DNA from: Phenylobacterium deserti
GTDB lineage: Bacteria; Pseudomonadota; Alphaproteobacteria; Caulobacterales; Caulobacteraceae
Direction of reading: 5' to 3'
NCBI GenBank assembly: GCA_945883235.1
Contig: CAMCXF010000006.1
Span: forward strand, 1 to 64,000
Length of the DNA stretch: 64,000 nucleotides
How positions within the stretch are numbered: position 1 is the stretch's first letter; each line of letters starts with the position of its first letter. Positions 8,670-20,270 of the stretch are shown here, piece after piece. The notes below the pieces were generated by a model. The model worked only from the letters and a program-made list of their open reading frames with translations. It ran no database searches and had not been told where the DNA came from. The position numbers were made by a program, and so were the translations under genes.

Positions 8670-9236
8670 CTACTGTGCGCCAGAGACGACGGCTGTCCGG
8701 GCGTTACGGTTCTTGTCCCACGCGGCTTCGCCGGACCCCGCGTCGAGCGGCGATTCCTTGCCGAACGAGATGGTGGCGATGCGGTCCGCCGTGACGCCCT
8801 GGCTGATCAGATAGTCACGGACCGAGTTGGCGCGACGCGCGCCCAGGGCCAGATTGTACTCGCGCGTGCCGCGCTCGTCGGCGTTGCCTTCAATCCGCAC
8901 GGCCACCGCGCCATAGCGGCGCAGCCAGGTGGACTGGGCGTCCAACAACGGCTTGGCATCCTCGCGCACGTCGTGGCTGTCGGTGTCGAAGTAGACGCGG
9001 TCGCCCACGTTGACGACGAAGTCCTGTACCGAGCCAGGCAGGGCACCGGTGGGCACTTGAGTCACGCCGGGCTGGGCGGGCGGCAGCTCGGTGCGCGGCG
9101 GTGTCTGGGTCTGGGCGGGCGGCGTCTCGGTACGAATGGGCATTGGCTTCTTGGTGGCACACGCCGCAAGGGATGCGGCGGCGACGCCCATGAGCGCCAG
9201 GCGGAACGCGGTATTGCCGTTTACGCTACGGATCAT
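8670..9236 (-). CDS. pal: Peptidoglycan-associated lipoprotein Pal
   Basis: Pal is an outer-membrane lipoprotein that binds peptidoglycan and the TolB protein. A signal sequence ends in the lipobox SLAAC. A Pro/Thr-rich linker follows (about 30-65), then an OmpA-like domain with VYFDTDSHDV, IEGNADERGTREYNLALG and GARRANSVRDYL, which contains the diaminopimelate-binding Asp and Arg. Two ATGs are close together. The second, at 9236, has GAGGAG six bases upstream and is preferred; the first abuts that site. It sits between tolB and cpoB as in most proteobacteria. Confidence 0.95.
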   Translation of the reverse strand: MIRSVNGNTAFRLALMGVAAASLAACATKKPMPIRTETPPAQTQTPPRTELPPAQPGVTQVPTGALPGSVQDFVVNVGDRVYFDTDSHDVREDAKPLLDAQSTWLRRYGAVAVRIEGNADERGTREYNLALGARRANSVRDYLISQGVTADRIATISFGKESPLDAGSGEAAWDKNRNARTAVVSGAQ

Positions 9237-9303
9237 CTGCATCTCCTCGGATTACGGTTGCAAATCACTATCAGATTCTATGCGTCGGTATGCAAACGCA
9301 AGA

Positions 9304-10623
9304 TTAGTTGAGCAAGGGTGACCACGCCGGATCAGATCCTGCGCCAGGATAGGGCACGGGCTGCAAAATACGGCCCGTTACATCCACGCTCCAGAGCTTG
9401 GGCGGGCCACCTGGGGTTTCACGCGAGAACATCAGCACCCGACCGTTGGGTGCCCACGTCGGCCCCTCATCCAGATAGCTGGTGGTCAGAAGCCGCTCAT
9501 CCGAGCCGTCGGGCCGCATGATGCCGATGTGAAATTCACCGCCGGTCTGTTTGGTGAACGCAATGAACTCACCGGTGGGGCTCCAGACCGGGGTGGTGTA
9601 GCGTCCACCGCCGTTGGACACACGCCGCTGGCCCGAACCGTCCGCGCCCATCAGATAGAGCTGCGGCGACCCGCCGCGATCCGAGTTGAAGACGATCTTC
9701 GATCCGTCCGGCGAAAATGACGCCGAGGTGTCGATGGCCGGGTCGGAGGTCAATCGGGTCGAGGTCCGGCTGGACAGGTTCATCAGGAAAATGTCGCTGT
9801 TGCCCCGGCGCTCTACCGAGAACGCGACCTTGCCGCCATCCGGTGAAAAGCGCGGCGCGAATACCATGCCCGCAAAGGCACCCAGGCTCTCGCGGCGGGC
9901 GGTTTCCAGGTTGAACAGAAAGATCGACGAGCTCTCAGGTCGCAAGGACATGTAGGTGATCTCCTGGCTGTTGGCGGAGAACCTGGGGGTCATGACGATG
10001 GAGTCACCGCCGGTCAGATAGCTGGGGTTGGCACCGTCCTGATCCATGATGGCCAGACGCTTGATGGTCTTGCCGCGCCCGCCGCTCTCGGCGACGAACA
10101 CCACGCGGGTGTCGAAATAACCCTTCTCGCCGGTCAGCCGCTCATAGACGGCGTCGGAAATCTTGTGCGCCACGCGCCGCCAGTTCTCCGGGCTGGAGGT
10201 GAATTGCAGACCGAGCATCTGCTTTTCCTGGAAGACGTCCCAGAGGCGGAAATCCACCCGCAACTTGCCGCCCTCGACCGTGACCTGACCATTGACCAAA
10301 GCCTGGGCGTTGATGGTCTTCCAGTCGCCGAAGCGGGGCTGGACGGCGGCGGTGAGGTTTTTTTCCACAAAGCTGGCGGGATCCAGCGGCCGGAACAGGC
10401 CGGAGCGCTGAAGATTGGCCGCGATCACCTGGGCGATATCGGCCCCCTGCGTACCGCCAAACGCCGGGACGGCCACCGGCAGGGGCTGGACGTCGCCACG
10501 ATTGACGTTGACCTCGATCTCCGCATGGGCCGGTTGGACGGAGGCCACCACCACGAACACGCAAAGCAACGCAAAGAGCGTCACCCTCAGGTGGATCGCC
10601 GATTTCCGGAGGGTGCTGGTCAT
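9304..10623 (-). CDS. tolB: Tol-Pal system beta-propeller protein TolB
   Basis: TolB is a periplasmic protein that connects Pal to TolA. After a signal peptide (about 1-35, ending near PAHAE) comes the N-terminal alpha/beta domain, with PVAVPAFGG and [23 protein letters not shown]-terminal six-bladed propeller of WD40-like PD40 repeats follows, including [58 protein letters not shown] and [14 protein letters not shown]. The ATG at 10623 overlaps the tolA stop as ATGA, which argues for translational coupling and against the ATG three codons earlier. Confidence 0.95.
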   Translation of the reverse strand: MTSTLRKSAIHLRVTLFALLCVFVVVASVQPAHAEIEVNVNRGDVQPLPVAVPAFGGTQGADIAQVIAANLQRSGLFRPLDPASFVEKNLTAAVQPRFGDWKTINAQALVNGQVTVEGGKLRVDFRLWDVFQEKQMLGLQFTSSPENWRRVAHKISDAVYERLTGEKGYFDTRVVFVAESGGRGKTIKRLAIMDQDGANPSYLTGGDSIVMTPRFSANSQEITYMSLRPESSSIFLFNLETARRESLGAFAGMVFAPRFSPDGGKVAFSVERRGNSDIFLMNLSSRTSTRLTSDPAIDTSASFSPDGSKIVFNSDRGGSPQLYLMGADGSGQRRVSNGGGRYTTPVWSPTGEFIAFTKQTGGEFHIGIMRPDGSDERLLTTSYLDEGPTWAPNGRVLMFSRETPGGPPKLWSVDVTGRILQPVPYPGAGSDPAWSPLLN

Positions 10624-11414
10624 GGGGCGCAAGCCTCTCGAGCGTTGAAATTGACGGCGACCTTGTCGCCATAGAATTCGCGGGGCAGTCCCCGGAAAGG
10701 CGCGGCGGCATAGACGGCGCGGACGGCCCGCTCGGCACCGGCGGTCGCCACGGGTGAGCGGACGCCCTGGATCTGGCTCAAGACATCACCCACAACCTGA
10801 CCACCGGCACCCAACTGGAAGGTGACGCGGACCAGCACATCACGGCCGCCTTCCACGTTGCAGTTGGGGTTCCATCGCCGCTGCAGCTCCTCGGTCATGC
10901 CGGTTACAGCGGCCCCTGCGGCCAATCCGGTTCCGATGGTCTGACGCGCGACCGGGGCGGTTTCAGGGCGGGTCGGGCCTTTGGGTGCAGACGCCGGGCG
11001 CTGCGGCGCATTGCGGGAGGGTTTGGTAAGACTGGCGGCCAGAGCGTCGAGGTCGAACGCCTTTTCGGCGGGCTTTGTGGCGAGTTTCGCAGCGTTCGGC
11101 GTTGCTGCCTTTTCGATCGGTTTGGCGGCCTTGGTCGACGGCACTGCGGCTGCCGGTTGCGGGGGTGGCGGCACCGGCGCGGGCGGCGCGTCGGCGACCG
11201 GTGCCTCGGTCATGGCGGTCTGGGTGTCGGGGGCCTGCTCCGCCGGACGAGTGTCGATATCGGGTGCGTTGGAGACGATGGTCACCGGCACGATGGAGCC
11301 GACCTTCAGGTCGCGGTTGCCCCAGGAGATCATCACCGCCAGCGCAATGGAACCGTGCAGCGCGACCGAGCCCAGCGCCGCCGGAGAGACCTCGATGCGC
11401 CGGGTCCAGCTCAC
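10620..11414 (-). CDS. tolA: TolA-type energy-transducing protein (TonB/TolA C-terminal domain)
   Basis: TolA spans the periplasm and passes proton-motive-force energy from TolQR to TolB/Pal. The 264-residue protein has one N-terminal membrane anchor ([19 protein letters not shown]). A long Pro/Ala/Lys-rich linker follows (about 50-170), shorter than the helical domain of enterobacterial TolA. The C-terminal TonB_C-like domain has [19 protein letters not shown] and ends [18 protein letters not shown]. The GTG start overlaps the tolR stop as GTGA. Position in the operon and architecture give the name; sequence identity with model TolA is expected to be low. Confidence 0.88.
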   Translation of the reverse strand: MSWTRRIEVSPAALGSVALHGSIALAVMISWGNRDLKVGSIVPVTIVSNAPDIDTRPAEQAPDTQTAMTEAPVADAPPAPVPPPPQPAAAVPSTKAAKPIEKAATPNAAKLATKPAEKAFDLDALAASLTKPSRNAPQRPASAPKGPTRPETAPVARQTIGTGLAAGAAVTGMTEELQRRWNPNCNVEGGRDVLVRVTFQLGAGGQVVGDVLSQIQGVRSPVATAGAERAVRAVYAAAPFRGLPREFYGDKVAVNFNAREACAP

Positions 11415-11893
11415 GGCGCGGCCTCATTTTCATCACCGCCGGAGGATGGGCCACCGGTGTCGGTGATCAGGTTGATGGCGCTGAACCCCGAAGTCGACAG
11501 CGAGGCCATCACCTGGGCCACGGTGCCGTACGATGCCTTGGCGTCAGCGCGGACATAGATCGGTCGGGTGGTGTCGTCGGCCATGGCTTTCAGGCGGGGC
11601 GACAGATTTGCGAACGGCACCTCATTGTCGGCCACATAAATGCGGCCGTCCGCCCGGATCGACACCGTGATCGGATCCGGCACGTCCTGCATGGCCCCGG
11701 CCTCGGTCTTGGGCAGTTCGACGGGAACGCCCGCCGTCAGCAGCGGCGCCGAAATCATGAAGATGATCAGCAGCACCAGCATCACGTCGACCAGCGGCGT
11801 GACATTGATCTCACTCAGTGCACCGCGCCGCGCGCGGCCGCGCCGGCGCCGCTTGCCGCCAGCCGAGAACGCGTCATGAGCCGATAGCGCCAC
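11411..11893 (-). CDS. tolR: Biopolymer transport protein TolR (ExbD family)
   Basis: TolR is the stator partner of TolQ in the inner membrane. An Arg-rich cytoplasmic N-terminus (GGKRRRRGRARRGALSEINV) precedes the single transmembrane helix PLVDVMLVLLIIFMISAPLL. That helix carries the proton-relaying Asp of the PLVDVMLVLL motif. The periplasmic domain (about 45-145) ends the protein. The start is a GTG, with GAGG just ahead. The gene begins three bases after the tolQ stop and overlaps tolA by four. Confidence 0.94.
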   Translation of the reverse strand: MALSAHDAFSAGGKRRRRGRARRGALSEINVTPLVDVMLVLLIIFMISAPLLTAGVPVELPKTEAGAMQDVPDPITVSIRADGRIYVADNEVPFANLSPRLKAMADDTTRPIYVRADAKASYGTVAQVMASLSTSGFSAINLITDTGGPSSGGDENEAAP

Positions 11894-11896
11894 GCC

Positions 11897-12601
<705 letters not shown>

Positions 12602-12653
12602 CGTGTCTCCTGTGAATCGTAAGGGTCAAGGTTGGGGGCGGTCGGTGGCAAAC

Positions 12654-13093
12654 TTAAGGCGTCGCGAAATAGGGACGCAGCAGCTCCACCATGGCGGCAG
12701 GCGGCCGGATGGCGCGGCCCGCGAGGTTAATGCAGACGGCCTCGACCCGGGCCTGGGCGATCAGTTCGGCTCCGCGCACAATGTGCTGACTGACCATCAA
12801 CCGGGCACCCTTAACCTCGTCATAGGCGGTGCGGACCAGCAAGGCGTCGTCGATCCTTGCGGCGCGCTTGAAGTCCAGCTCGAGGCGCACGAGGGTGAAG
12901 GCCGTCGGCTCTGGAAGTCCCAGCAGGGCTGTGTGGCTGATCCCGGCCAGCCGGAAGAAGTCACTGCGCCCCCGCTCGAAATAGCGCAGGTAGTTGGCGT
13001 GATAGACCATCCCCGTGAAGTCGGTGTCTTCATAGTAGATGCGCACGGGCAGAACGTGCTCGCGGCCTTCCAGCCAGCCTGCACTCGGGTCAC

Positions 13094-13097
<4 letters not shown>
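12654..13097 (-). CDS. ybgC: Tol-Pal-associated acyl-CoA thioesterase YbgC
   Basis: This hot-dog thioesterase of 147 residues acts in the cytosol on short acyl-CoA or acyl-ACP. The signature [27 protein letters not shown] carries the catalytic Asp, as in other YbgC/4-hydroxybenzoyl-CoA-thioesterase-type proteins. Its ATG overlaps the ruvB stop as ATGA, and it precedes tolQ, the standard place for ybgC. Confidence 0.94.
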
Positions 13098-14118
<1,021 letters not shown>

Positions 14119-14122
<4 letters not shown>

Positions 14123-14733
14123 CGCCCCAACTCCTGCAGGGCTGCCTTGATCAGCGCCGGGGCTTCCACGTCGTCGCCCAGGCGGATGGCGGCACCTTCG
14201 ACGACGCGGCGGGCGGCGGGTTCGGCAACGCCAAGCCCCAGCAGGGCCGCCACGGCCTCACCCACAGCGGTTGGTTTTGGCGGCGTATGCACGGCGGCCT
14301 GACCCTGGAAGGCCGCAACAGGCCCGTCGGTGATCGGCTTGCCCTTGAGCTCGGTGACAATGCGCTGCGCCAGTTTAGGCCCCACGCCCTGGGCGCGGGC
14401 CACAAGGGCCTTGTCTTCACGGGCCACGGCCTGGGCCAGCTCGGCCGGCGGCAGCACATCCAGCACCGCCAGCGCCGCCTTGGGTCCCACCCCCTGAATA
14501 GTGCGTAGAAGCACAAAGGCGCGACGATCCTCACGCGCCAGAAATCCGTACAGCGTCAGGCCGGTCTGTTCGCCGAACTGGCTCTCCACGTGCAACAGCG
14601 TCTCGTCGCCCACCGGCGGCAGGCGACCCAGCGTGCGGCCGCCGCAACGGACCACATAGCCCACGCCCATGACGTCGATCAGCGCGTCTTCTTCCGACAC
14701 CTCGGCCACGATCCCGCGCAGGCGCCCGATCAT
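14119..14733 (-). CDS. ruvA: Holliday junction DNA helicase subunit RuvA
   Basis: RuvA binds the four-way junction as a tetramer and loads RuvB. The 204 residues comprise an N-terminal OB fold ([30 protein letters not shown]), a double helix-hairpin-helix domain ([19 protein letters not shown] and [17 protein letters not shown]), and a C-terminal RuvB-contact domain (about 155-204). It is the first gene of this transcript. ruvC, normally immediately upstream, is displaced to 20.5 kb. Confidence 0.96.
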
Positions 14734-14831
14734 GCGGGGCGCTCGTGAGCGACAGCGGGGCGAATCACGTTCGGCATGTGTTCACCAGAGTTACCGCAGG
14801 CCGGAGTCGGGGGGAATGTCCGGTGGCGGCG

Positions 14832-15047
14832 TCAGGCCCGCTTCACAAATTCCGTCCGCAGAACCAGCCCCTTTACCTTGTCAGCGTTGCACTCAATCTC
14901 GTTGTCATCATCCGTGAGGCGGATGTTCCTGATCAAGGTCCCGCGTTTCAGGGTGACGCCGCCGGAGCCCTTGACCTTGAGGTCCTTGATCAGGGTGACC
15001 GAGCCACCCTCGGTGAGCTCTGCACCATTGGCGTCTCTAGGCGGCAT
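14832..15047 (-). CDS. PhnA-domain (YjdN-like) small protein
   Basis: This 71-residue protein consists only of the PhnA C-terminal domain: DANGAELTEGGSVTLIKDLK, VKGSGGVTLKRGTLIRNIRL, then CNADKVKGLVLRTEFVKRA. The full PhnA/YjdM proteins carry an additional N-terminal zinc ribbon that is absent here. Despite the name, the family has no proven part in phosphonate breakdown, and its role is unknown. It sits between the MFS transporter and ruvA on the same strand, 68 bp from the transporter, so it could share that transcript. Confidence 0.85.
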   Translation of the reverse strand: MPPRDANGAELTEGGSVTLIKDLKVKGSGGVTLKRGTLIRNIRLTDDDNEIECNADKVKGLVLRTEFVKRA

Positions 15048-15115
15048 GAACTGGCTCCAGGTTGAGGGCGACGCTTAGCCGCTCCCGTCGAGGACGGGAA
15101 CCCCGTCCGGGACCC

Positions 15116-16603
15116 TCACTCCGCCGCCGCGCGCGTCCGGGCCAGGGTGCGCAGGTTCTCCTCATGGCCTTCGCGGGTGATGCGGTAACCGCTCATGATC
15201 GCGATCATGATCATCCACAAGGTCAGGATGGTGGGCACATAGTAGGCACCCATCTTGAAGACCGTCTCGGCGGAGACCTGAGACGGATCAGCGCCGGCCT
15301 GGACCCCGGCCACCGTCAGGACAAAGGTCGCTGTGATCAGGCCAAGGCCATTTACCATCTGCCGGATGAACGCGACGGCGGCGAAGAACACGCCCTCCGA
15401 ACGTCGCCCGGTCTTGATCTCTGACTGTTCCACCAGATCGGCCATCATCGAGGCGGACAGGATCTGGAAACAGATGATCAGACCCACGTCGATCAGGGTG
15501 CAGGTGAACACGAACCAGAAGACGAAGGGATCGCCATTGTCCGGCAGTATCCCCAGCAAACGCAACACGATGGGCATTGGCGAGCCCAGGAAGGCGAACA
15601 GGCCAATGATGATCGCGCCCTTTTTCTTGCCGATGGTGCGGCTGACGATGGGCGCGAGCACGGCACCGATAATTGCTGACCCAAAAACACCGGTGGTGAT
15701 CAGGCCGCTTTGTTGGGAGCTGAACTGCCAGAAGTAGTTGAAGAAATAGAAGCTGAGCGCCGCCGACAAGCCCGCTGCCACTGACCCGAACGCGGCGGCG
15801 GCGAAGAGGGCGATGAAGGAACGGTTCGAAAGGGTCTCGAAGATTTCCCTGAAGATCATCACCAGGCTCAGCTGGCGCCTGGGCGGGGGGGCCCTCAGGT
15901 ACGGGATGCGCGAGTGGGTGCCGATCGCCGACCCGAGGATGCCCACCAGCATGATGACGGATCCGATGATCCCGTAGACCTGATAGGCCTCGCGGTTGAA
16001 CTGACCATTCTTGATGTCGGCGGTCACGAACATCGGGAACAGCACCGCGAACATCAACACGGACATGGTATTGCCGACGGTCCAGCCGAAGAATGACCGG
16101 AAAGACAACAACGAGCTGCGCTGGTCGTAATCCTGGCTGAGTTCGGGGGCCAGGGCGGTGCTGGGAATCTCATAGATCGACACGGTCATGCGTATCGCCA
16201 CGGCCAGCCCCAGCAGGTACCAGAAGGTCGCCATATCGGACCACCCGACCGGCGGGCTCCAGAGCAGGAAGTAGATGCTGCTCAAGGGAATGGCGGCGAA
16301 GTACATGAAGGGGTGACGACGGCCCCAGCGCGAGCGGAAATTATCGGACCAGTAGCCCACAGCAGGGTCGATGATGGCGTCCATCATCAGGGCAATGGTC
16401 AAGGCCAGTCCGACCAGGCGCGCATCCAGCCCTACGACCTGACTGTAGAACAGCAGCAGGAAATAGGCGAAGCCGTTGTCCTTCACCCCGGTGACGCCGG
16501 CTCCAAAGCCATAGGCCAGTTTGGTCCAGAGTGAGGGTGGCGGTGGTGGCGCAGCCGACGGAGCGGTGGCAGTCTCGGGGCTTTCGGCCATAGGAAACGT
16601 CAT
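15116..16603 (-). CDS. MFS transporter of the glycoside-pentoside-hexuronide (GPH) cation symporter family
   Basis: This is a twelve-helix inner-membrane symporter, probably for a sugar or glycoside. After a Pro-rich cytoplasmic N-terminus it reads KLAYGFGAGVTGVKDNGFAY, then DPAVGYWSDNFRSRWGRRHP, the GPH motif in the loop between helices 2 and 3. IRMTVSIYEIPSTALAPELSQDYDQRSSL is typical of MelB/YicJ-like carriers, and further hydrophobic segments run to YVPTILTLWMIMIAIMSGY. The ATG at 16603 is preferred; an earlier GTG (16648) and a later ATG (16591) are possible. The exact substrate is not readable. The nearby TonB-dependent receptor and this carrier could form an outer-to-inner membrane uptake route. 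Confidence 0.85.
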   Translation of the reverse strand: MTFPMAESPETATAPSAAPPPPPSLWTKLAYGFGAGVTGVKDNGFAYFLLLFYSQVVGLDARLVGLALTIALMMDAIIDPAVGYWSDNFRSRWGRRHPFMYFAAIPLSSIYFLLWSPPVGWSDMATFWYLLGLAVAIRMTVSIYEIPSTALAPELSQDYDQRSSLLSFRSFFGWTVGNTMSVLMFAVLFPMFVTADIKNGQFNREAYQVYGIIGSVIMLVGILGSAIGTHSRIPYLRAPPPRRQLSLVMIFREIFETLSNRSFIALFAAAAFGSVAAGLSAALSFYFFNYFWQFSSQQSGLITTGVFGSAIIGAVLAPIVSRTIGKKKGAIIIGLFAFLGSPMPIVLRLLGILPDNGDPFVFWFVFTCTLIDVGLIICFQILSASMMADLVEQSEIKTGRRSEGVFFAAVAFIRQMVNGLGLITATFVLTVAGVQAGADPSQVSAETVFKMGAYYVPTILTLWMIMIAIMSGYRITREGHEENLRTLARTRAAAE

Positions 16604-16809
16604 CCTGCGGCGATGCCGCGTCCAAGATTTCACTTCCCCCGCGGACACTGGATCATGCGGCGTGGCGTCGCGCTACAGAATTTCGGCAGAACGATGCCGG
16701 CAAGTCGAATTTTCGAGATGGTCGCATTAAGGGGCGCAGGGCGTCGGATACCGTCTGGCCATGACACCGCCGGCGACCTAGCATCACGCCATTGCGGGAG
16801 ATCACGGCC

Positions 16810-17703
16810 ATGCGCGCGCTGTTTGCGGTTCTGTTGCTGATGCTGGCCCAGCCCGTCTGGGCTGCGACGCCGCGCGACGATCTGGTGGTCAGTCCAGCCT
16901 GGGTGGCCAAACGGCTGGGGGACCCGGACCTGGTGATCCTTCAGGTCGGCGACAAGGCCGGCTATGAGGCGGGCCACATCCCGGGGGCAAGGCTGCTGGC
17001 GCTGTCTGACATTGCCGCGCCGTCCACCGGTCCGGATGCGCTGATCCTGCAGATGCCGGCGCCGGAGGCGTTGCGGGCGCGCCTCGCCGCATTTGGCGTG
17101 TCGGACAAGTCGAAGATCGTCATCTATCCGACGCGTGAGGGCATCCAGTCGGCGACCCGGGTGGTGTTCACGCTGGACGCGGCGGGACTGGGCAAACGCA
17201 CCTTTCTGCTGGAAGCGGGCATGAGCGCCTGGACGGCCAGCGGCGGCAAGGCCTCGACCGAGGTCGCCGCCGTCACGCCCGGCAAGCTTTCACCCCTGAA
17301 GATGCGCCCGCTGGTGGTGGACGCCGCCTTTGTACGAGAGCACACGGGCAAGCGCGGCTTCGTGGTGGTCGATGCCCGGGTGCCGGACTTCTATTCAGGC
17401 GTTCGCGCCGGAGGATCCCCGGCAAAGCCGCACAAATCGGGCCACATCGCGGGGGCCCAAAGCGTGCCGTTCACGTCCGTGACTACGCCTGACTTCAAGC
17501 TGGCCCCGGCCGATGAGATCGCCGCGAAGTTCAAGGCGGCGGGCGTCAAGAGCGGTGACACAGTGGTGGCCTATTGCCACGTCGGCCAACAGGCGAGCGC
17601 GACAATCTTCGCGGCGCGGTCCCTGGGCCTCAAGGTGCTGCTCTACGACGGCTCTTTCGAAGAATGGTCGCGGCTGGACGGTGCCGTCGAGACGTCGAAA
17701 TAG
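16810..17703 (+). CDS. Exported tandem-domain rhodanese (thiosulfate sulfurtransferase-like)
   Basis: A signal peptide (MRALFAVLLLMLAQPVWAATP) precedes two rhodanese domains. The N-terminal domain (about 25-140) has GHIPGARLLAL but lacks the catalytic cysteine (IYPTREGIQ at that place), as is usual for tandem rhodaneses. The C-terminal domain (about 155-297) has VVVDARVPDFYSG, HIAGAQSVPF and the active loop AYCHVGQQAS with Cys. It should therefore move sulfane sulfur in the periplasm. The ATG at 16810 is chosen over 16792 because the signal peptide then starts directly. It precedes the TonB-dependent receptor by about 200 bp in the same direction. Confidence 0.9.
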   Translation: MRALFAVLLLMLAQPVWAATPRDDLVVSPAWVAKRLGDPDLVILQVGDKAGYEAGHIPGARLLALSDIAAPSTGPDALILQMPAPEALRARLAAFGVSDKSKIVIYPTREGIQSATRVVFTLDAAGLGKRTFLLEAGMSAWTASGGKASTEVAAVTPGKLSPLKMRPLVVDAAFVREHTGKRGFVVVDARVPDFYSGVRAGGSPAKPHKSGHIAGAQSVPFTSVTTPDFKLAPADEIAAKFKAAGVKSGDTVVAYCHVGQQASATIFAARSLGLKVLLYDGSFEEWSRLDGAVETSK

Positions 17704-17899
17704 CCGGGCGTCGGCTAGCGAATGGGCAATCGGCGGTCCGGAACGGCTCACCAATAGGCATATCTGACGACGCTGCCGCCCCTTGCGGCCGCGCGCTGTC
17801 GCCCGGTAGCGTGCCCGCGCACGTTCGTGTAGAACGTGTGACATCGCCCACTGACAAAGTCGGGGGCGATGGCTGCGGCGTTAAGACCGAGGGGATCTC

Positions 17900-20239
17900 A
17901 TGAACCATCCACACCGCCGCCTGCGGGCACCTTACGTCCTGAAGCTTGCACTGCTGAGTGCCACGATCCTGGCAGGCCCGGCCTTCGCCGCCGAGGACCA
18001 AACCACGTCGGTGGAAGAACTGGTGGTCACAGGGTCGCGGGTGTCGGAAGCTTCGGTCGCCATCGGCACCGACAAGGTCACCGCCACAGTATCGATCACC
18101 AGTGAGGCACTGCTGTCCGCCCCGGCCGGCATCACCGGCCTGAAGATGCTGGAATCACTGCCTGGCTTCAACGTCCAGGCCAATGACGCGCTCGGCCTTT
18201 ACGAGTTCGGCAATTCGGTCTCGGTGAGGGCCTTCAACTTTCAGCAGATCGGCTTCCTGCTGGACAACATCCCGATGGGCCGTTCGGACCAGTTCGGCGG
18301 CAGCCCGATCTATCGCTACGTGGACAACGAAAACCTGGCGCGGCTGACGGCGTCGGCCGGCGCAGGCGATGTTTCGCTGGCCAGCTATGCGTCGCTGGGG
18401 CCGATCGTCAGCTACATCACCCGAGGTCCCGAGGAGGCGTTTGGCGGCAAGCTCAGCTTCAGTCGCGGCAGCGACGAACTGCTGCGCGCCTTCGCCCGGA
18501 TCGACACCGGCGAGCACAACGGGTTTTCAGCCTTTGCCAGCGGCTCGATCACGTCGGGAGAGTTGTGGCGCGGCCCGGGCACCATCGACCGCAACCATTT
18601 TGAGGGGCAGGTCCGCTACCGTTTCGGCGAGGGATCCCTGACCTTCCAGACCGTTCACAACGACTATTTCGACTTTGACAGCCCCTCGATCACCAAGGCC
18701 CAGTATCTGGGGACGGCGAACGACATCTTCGGGCGCAGCGGTCGATCGTTTGCCTATATCGGCTACGTGCCGCTGTCGGGACCTCTCGGATCGACGGCCA
18801 GCGCCACCTCGCTGCCGGTCACGGCAGCGGGCATCCCCTACTCAAACGCTGCCTTCAACCAGTACTACAAGTTCGCCGTGAACAGCCGGAAGGACCACCT
18901 TTACGGCTTGACGCTGGCAACCCCCATCGGTGACGCTTTCGACGTTTCAGTCACCGGCTACTACGAAGACAAGAACGGCTATGGCGTGTCACCAGAGGCC
19001 TATTCCACGTCGCTGGCCAACTACAACGCCGAGCGCCTGATCGTGCCGGGACTGACCGCGCCGAAGGGCTTGCAGTACGGCCTTTCGACGGTCGACGGCA
19101 CCCGCAAGGGCCTGAACAGCCGGGCGGGCTGGAAGTTTGGCACTCACCACATCCAGGGCGGCGTCTGGTACGAGGACGACGACTATCACCGCACGCAGCA
19201 GCGCTACAACGTCGAGAACGGCAACCCCGACGGCGCGCCGTTGCTGAACGAGCCGGTGCACCTGCAGCGCAACTACGTCTCGACCCGAAAGACCACCCAG
19301 ATATTCCTGAAGGATACCATCGGCTTCTTCGATGACCGCCTGAAGCTGGACGTGGGGTTCAAGGGGCTGAACATCGACTATGAGATCTCCGGCTCGCGCA
19401 ATGCTGCGGACTTCATCAACCGGCGGACGCCAAGGATCACCGACCGATGGAAGGACTGGTTCCTGCCACAGGTGGGGGCTGTCTGGTCTGTGACGGGCAC
19501 CGACCAGGTGTTTGCGTCCTACTCGGAGAACATGGCCCTGCCGCGCGGCGCAGACGACATCTTCTCCACCGCCAGCCCGCTGGCGCCCGGACCCGACGCC
19601 GAGACGGCCAAGAACTACGAACTGGGGGTGCGCACCAACCGGCCGACGTTCAACGCGGCTCTGGTGGCCTATTTCACGCGGTTCGAAAACCGGCTGCAGT
19701 CCTTTGCCTCGCCAGTCCCGGGCAGCACCACCACCGAGACTTTTTTCCAGAATGTCGGCGGTGTGGAGGCGCACGGCCTGGAATTCAGCGGCCAATGGAA
19801 GCCTGAGCTCCTCGGTGGAAAGGTCTATTTCAACACCAACGTTTCTTACAACATCTCGGAATTCAAAGACAATTTCGCCACTTTCCTGATTGCGAGCAAC
19901 AAGGTGCCGGACTTCCCGAAGTGGGTGTTCCAGGGCGGTGTCACGTTTGAGCCGGCGCCCGGGGCGGTGCTGAATATCTCGGCCCGCAGGGTGTCCAAGC
20001 GGTTCACCAACTTCACCAATGCCGAATCCACCGACGGCTACATGATCTACAACGCCTATGTGGACCTGGGCGACGGGTTTGGCGTCGGGCCACTGAAACA
20101 GGTCAAGGCGCGGATCAACATCGATAACATCTTCGACAAGGACTATCTGGGCACCATCACCGCCACCACGGCCACCCCTGCGACCTTCCGGCCCGGGCCG
20201 CGGCGGACCATCCAGATCTCGCTGTCGACGGATTTCTAA
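17900..20239 (+). CDS. TonB-dependent outer-membrane receptor
   Basis: The 779-residue protein has a signal peptide (about 1-30, ending AGPAFAA) and a TonB box (VEELVVTGSR). A plug domain follows (about 45-170; LKMLESLPGFNVQ, NSVSVRAFNFQQIGFLLDNIP), then a 22-strand barrel that ends with aromatic residues in IQISLSTDF. Repeated YFTRFENRLQSF, GLEFSGQWKPELLGG and RINIDNIFDKDYLG segments are typical of the barrel. The ligand is not obvious; no siderophore gene, Fur box or B12 riboswitch is visible nearby. Adjacent genes (tandem rhodanese, GPH symporter) hint at a sugar or sulfur-compound substrate, which is inference only. Confidence 0.93.
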   Translation: MNHPHRRLRAPYVLKLALLSATILAGPAFAAEDQTTSVEELVVTGSRVSEASVAIGTDKVTATVSITSEALLSAPAGITGLKMLESLPGFNVQANDALGLYEFGNSVSVRAFNFQQIGFLLDNIPMGRSDQFGGSPIYRYVDNENLARLTASAGAGDVSLASYASLGPIVSYITRGPEEAFGGKLSFSRGSDELLRAFARIDTGEHNGFSAFASGSITSGELWRGPGTIDRNHFEGQVRYRFGEGSLTFQTVHNDYFDFDSPSITKAQYLGTANDIFGRSGRSFAYIGYVPLSGPLGSTASATSLPVTAAGIPYSNAAFNQYYKFAVNSRKDHLYGLTLATPIGDAFDVSVTGYYEDKNGYGVSPEAYSTSLANYNAERLIVPGLTAPKGLQYGLSTVDGTRKGLNSRAGWKFGTHHIQGGVWYEDDDYHRTQQRYNVENGNPDGAPLLNEPVHLQRNYVSTRKTTQIFLKDTIGFFDDRLKLDVGFKGLNIDYEISGSRNAADFINRRTPRITDRWKDWFLPQVGAVWSVTGTDQVFASYSENMALPRGADDIFSTASPLAPGPDAETAKNYELGVRTNRPTFNAALVAYFTRFENRLQSFASPVPGSTTTETFFQNVGGVEAHGLEFSGQWKPELLGGKVYFNTNVSYNISEFKDNFATFLIASNKVPDFPKWVFQGGVTFEPAPGAVLNISARRVSKRFTNFTNAESTDGYMIYNAYVDLGDGFGVGPLKQVKARINIDNIFDKDYLGTITATTATPATFRPGPRRTIQISLSTDF

Positions 20240-20270
20240 AGCCGGAATGCGGCAAGCAGCCGGGTAAAAA

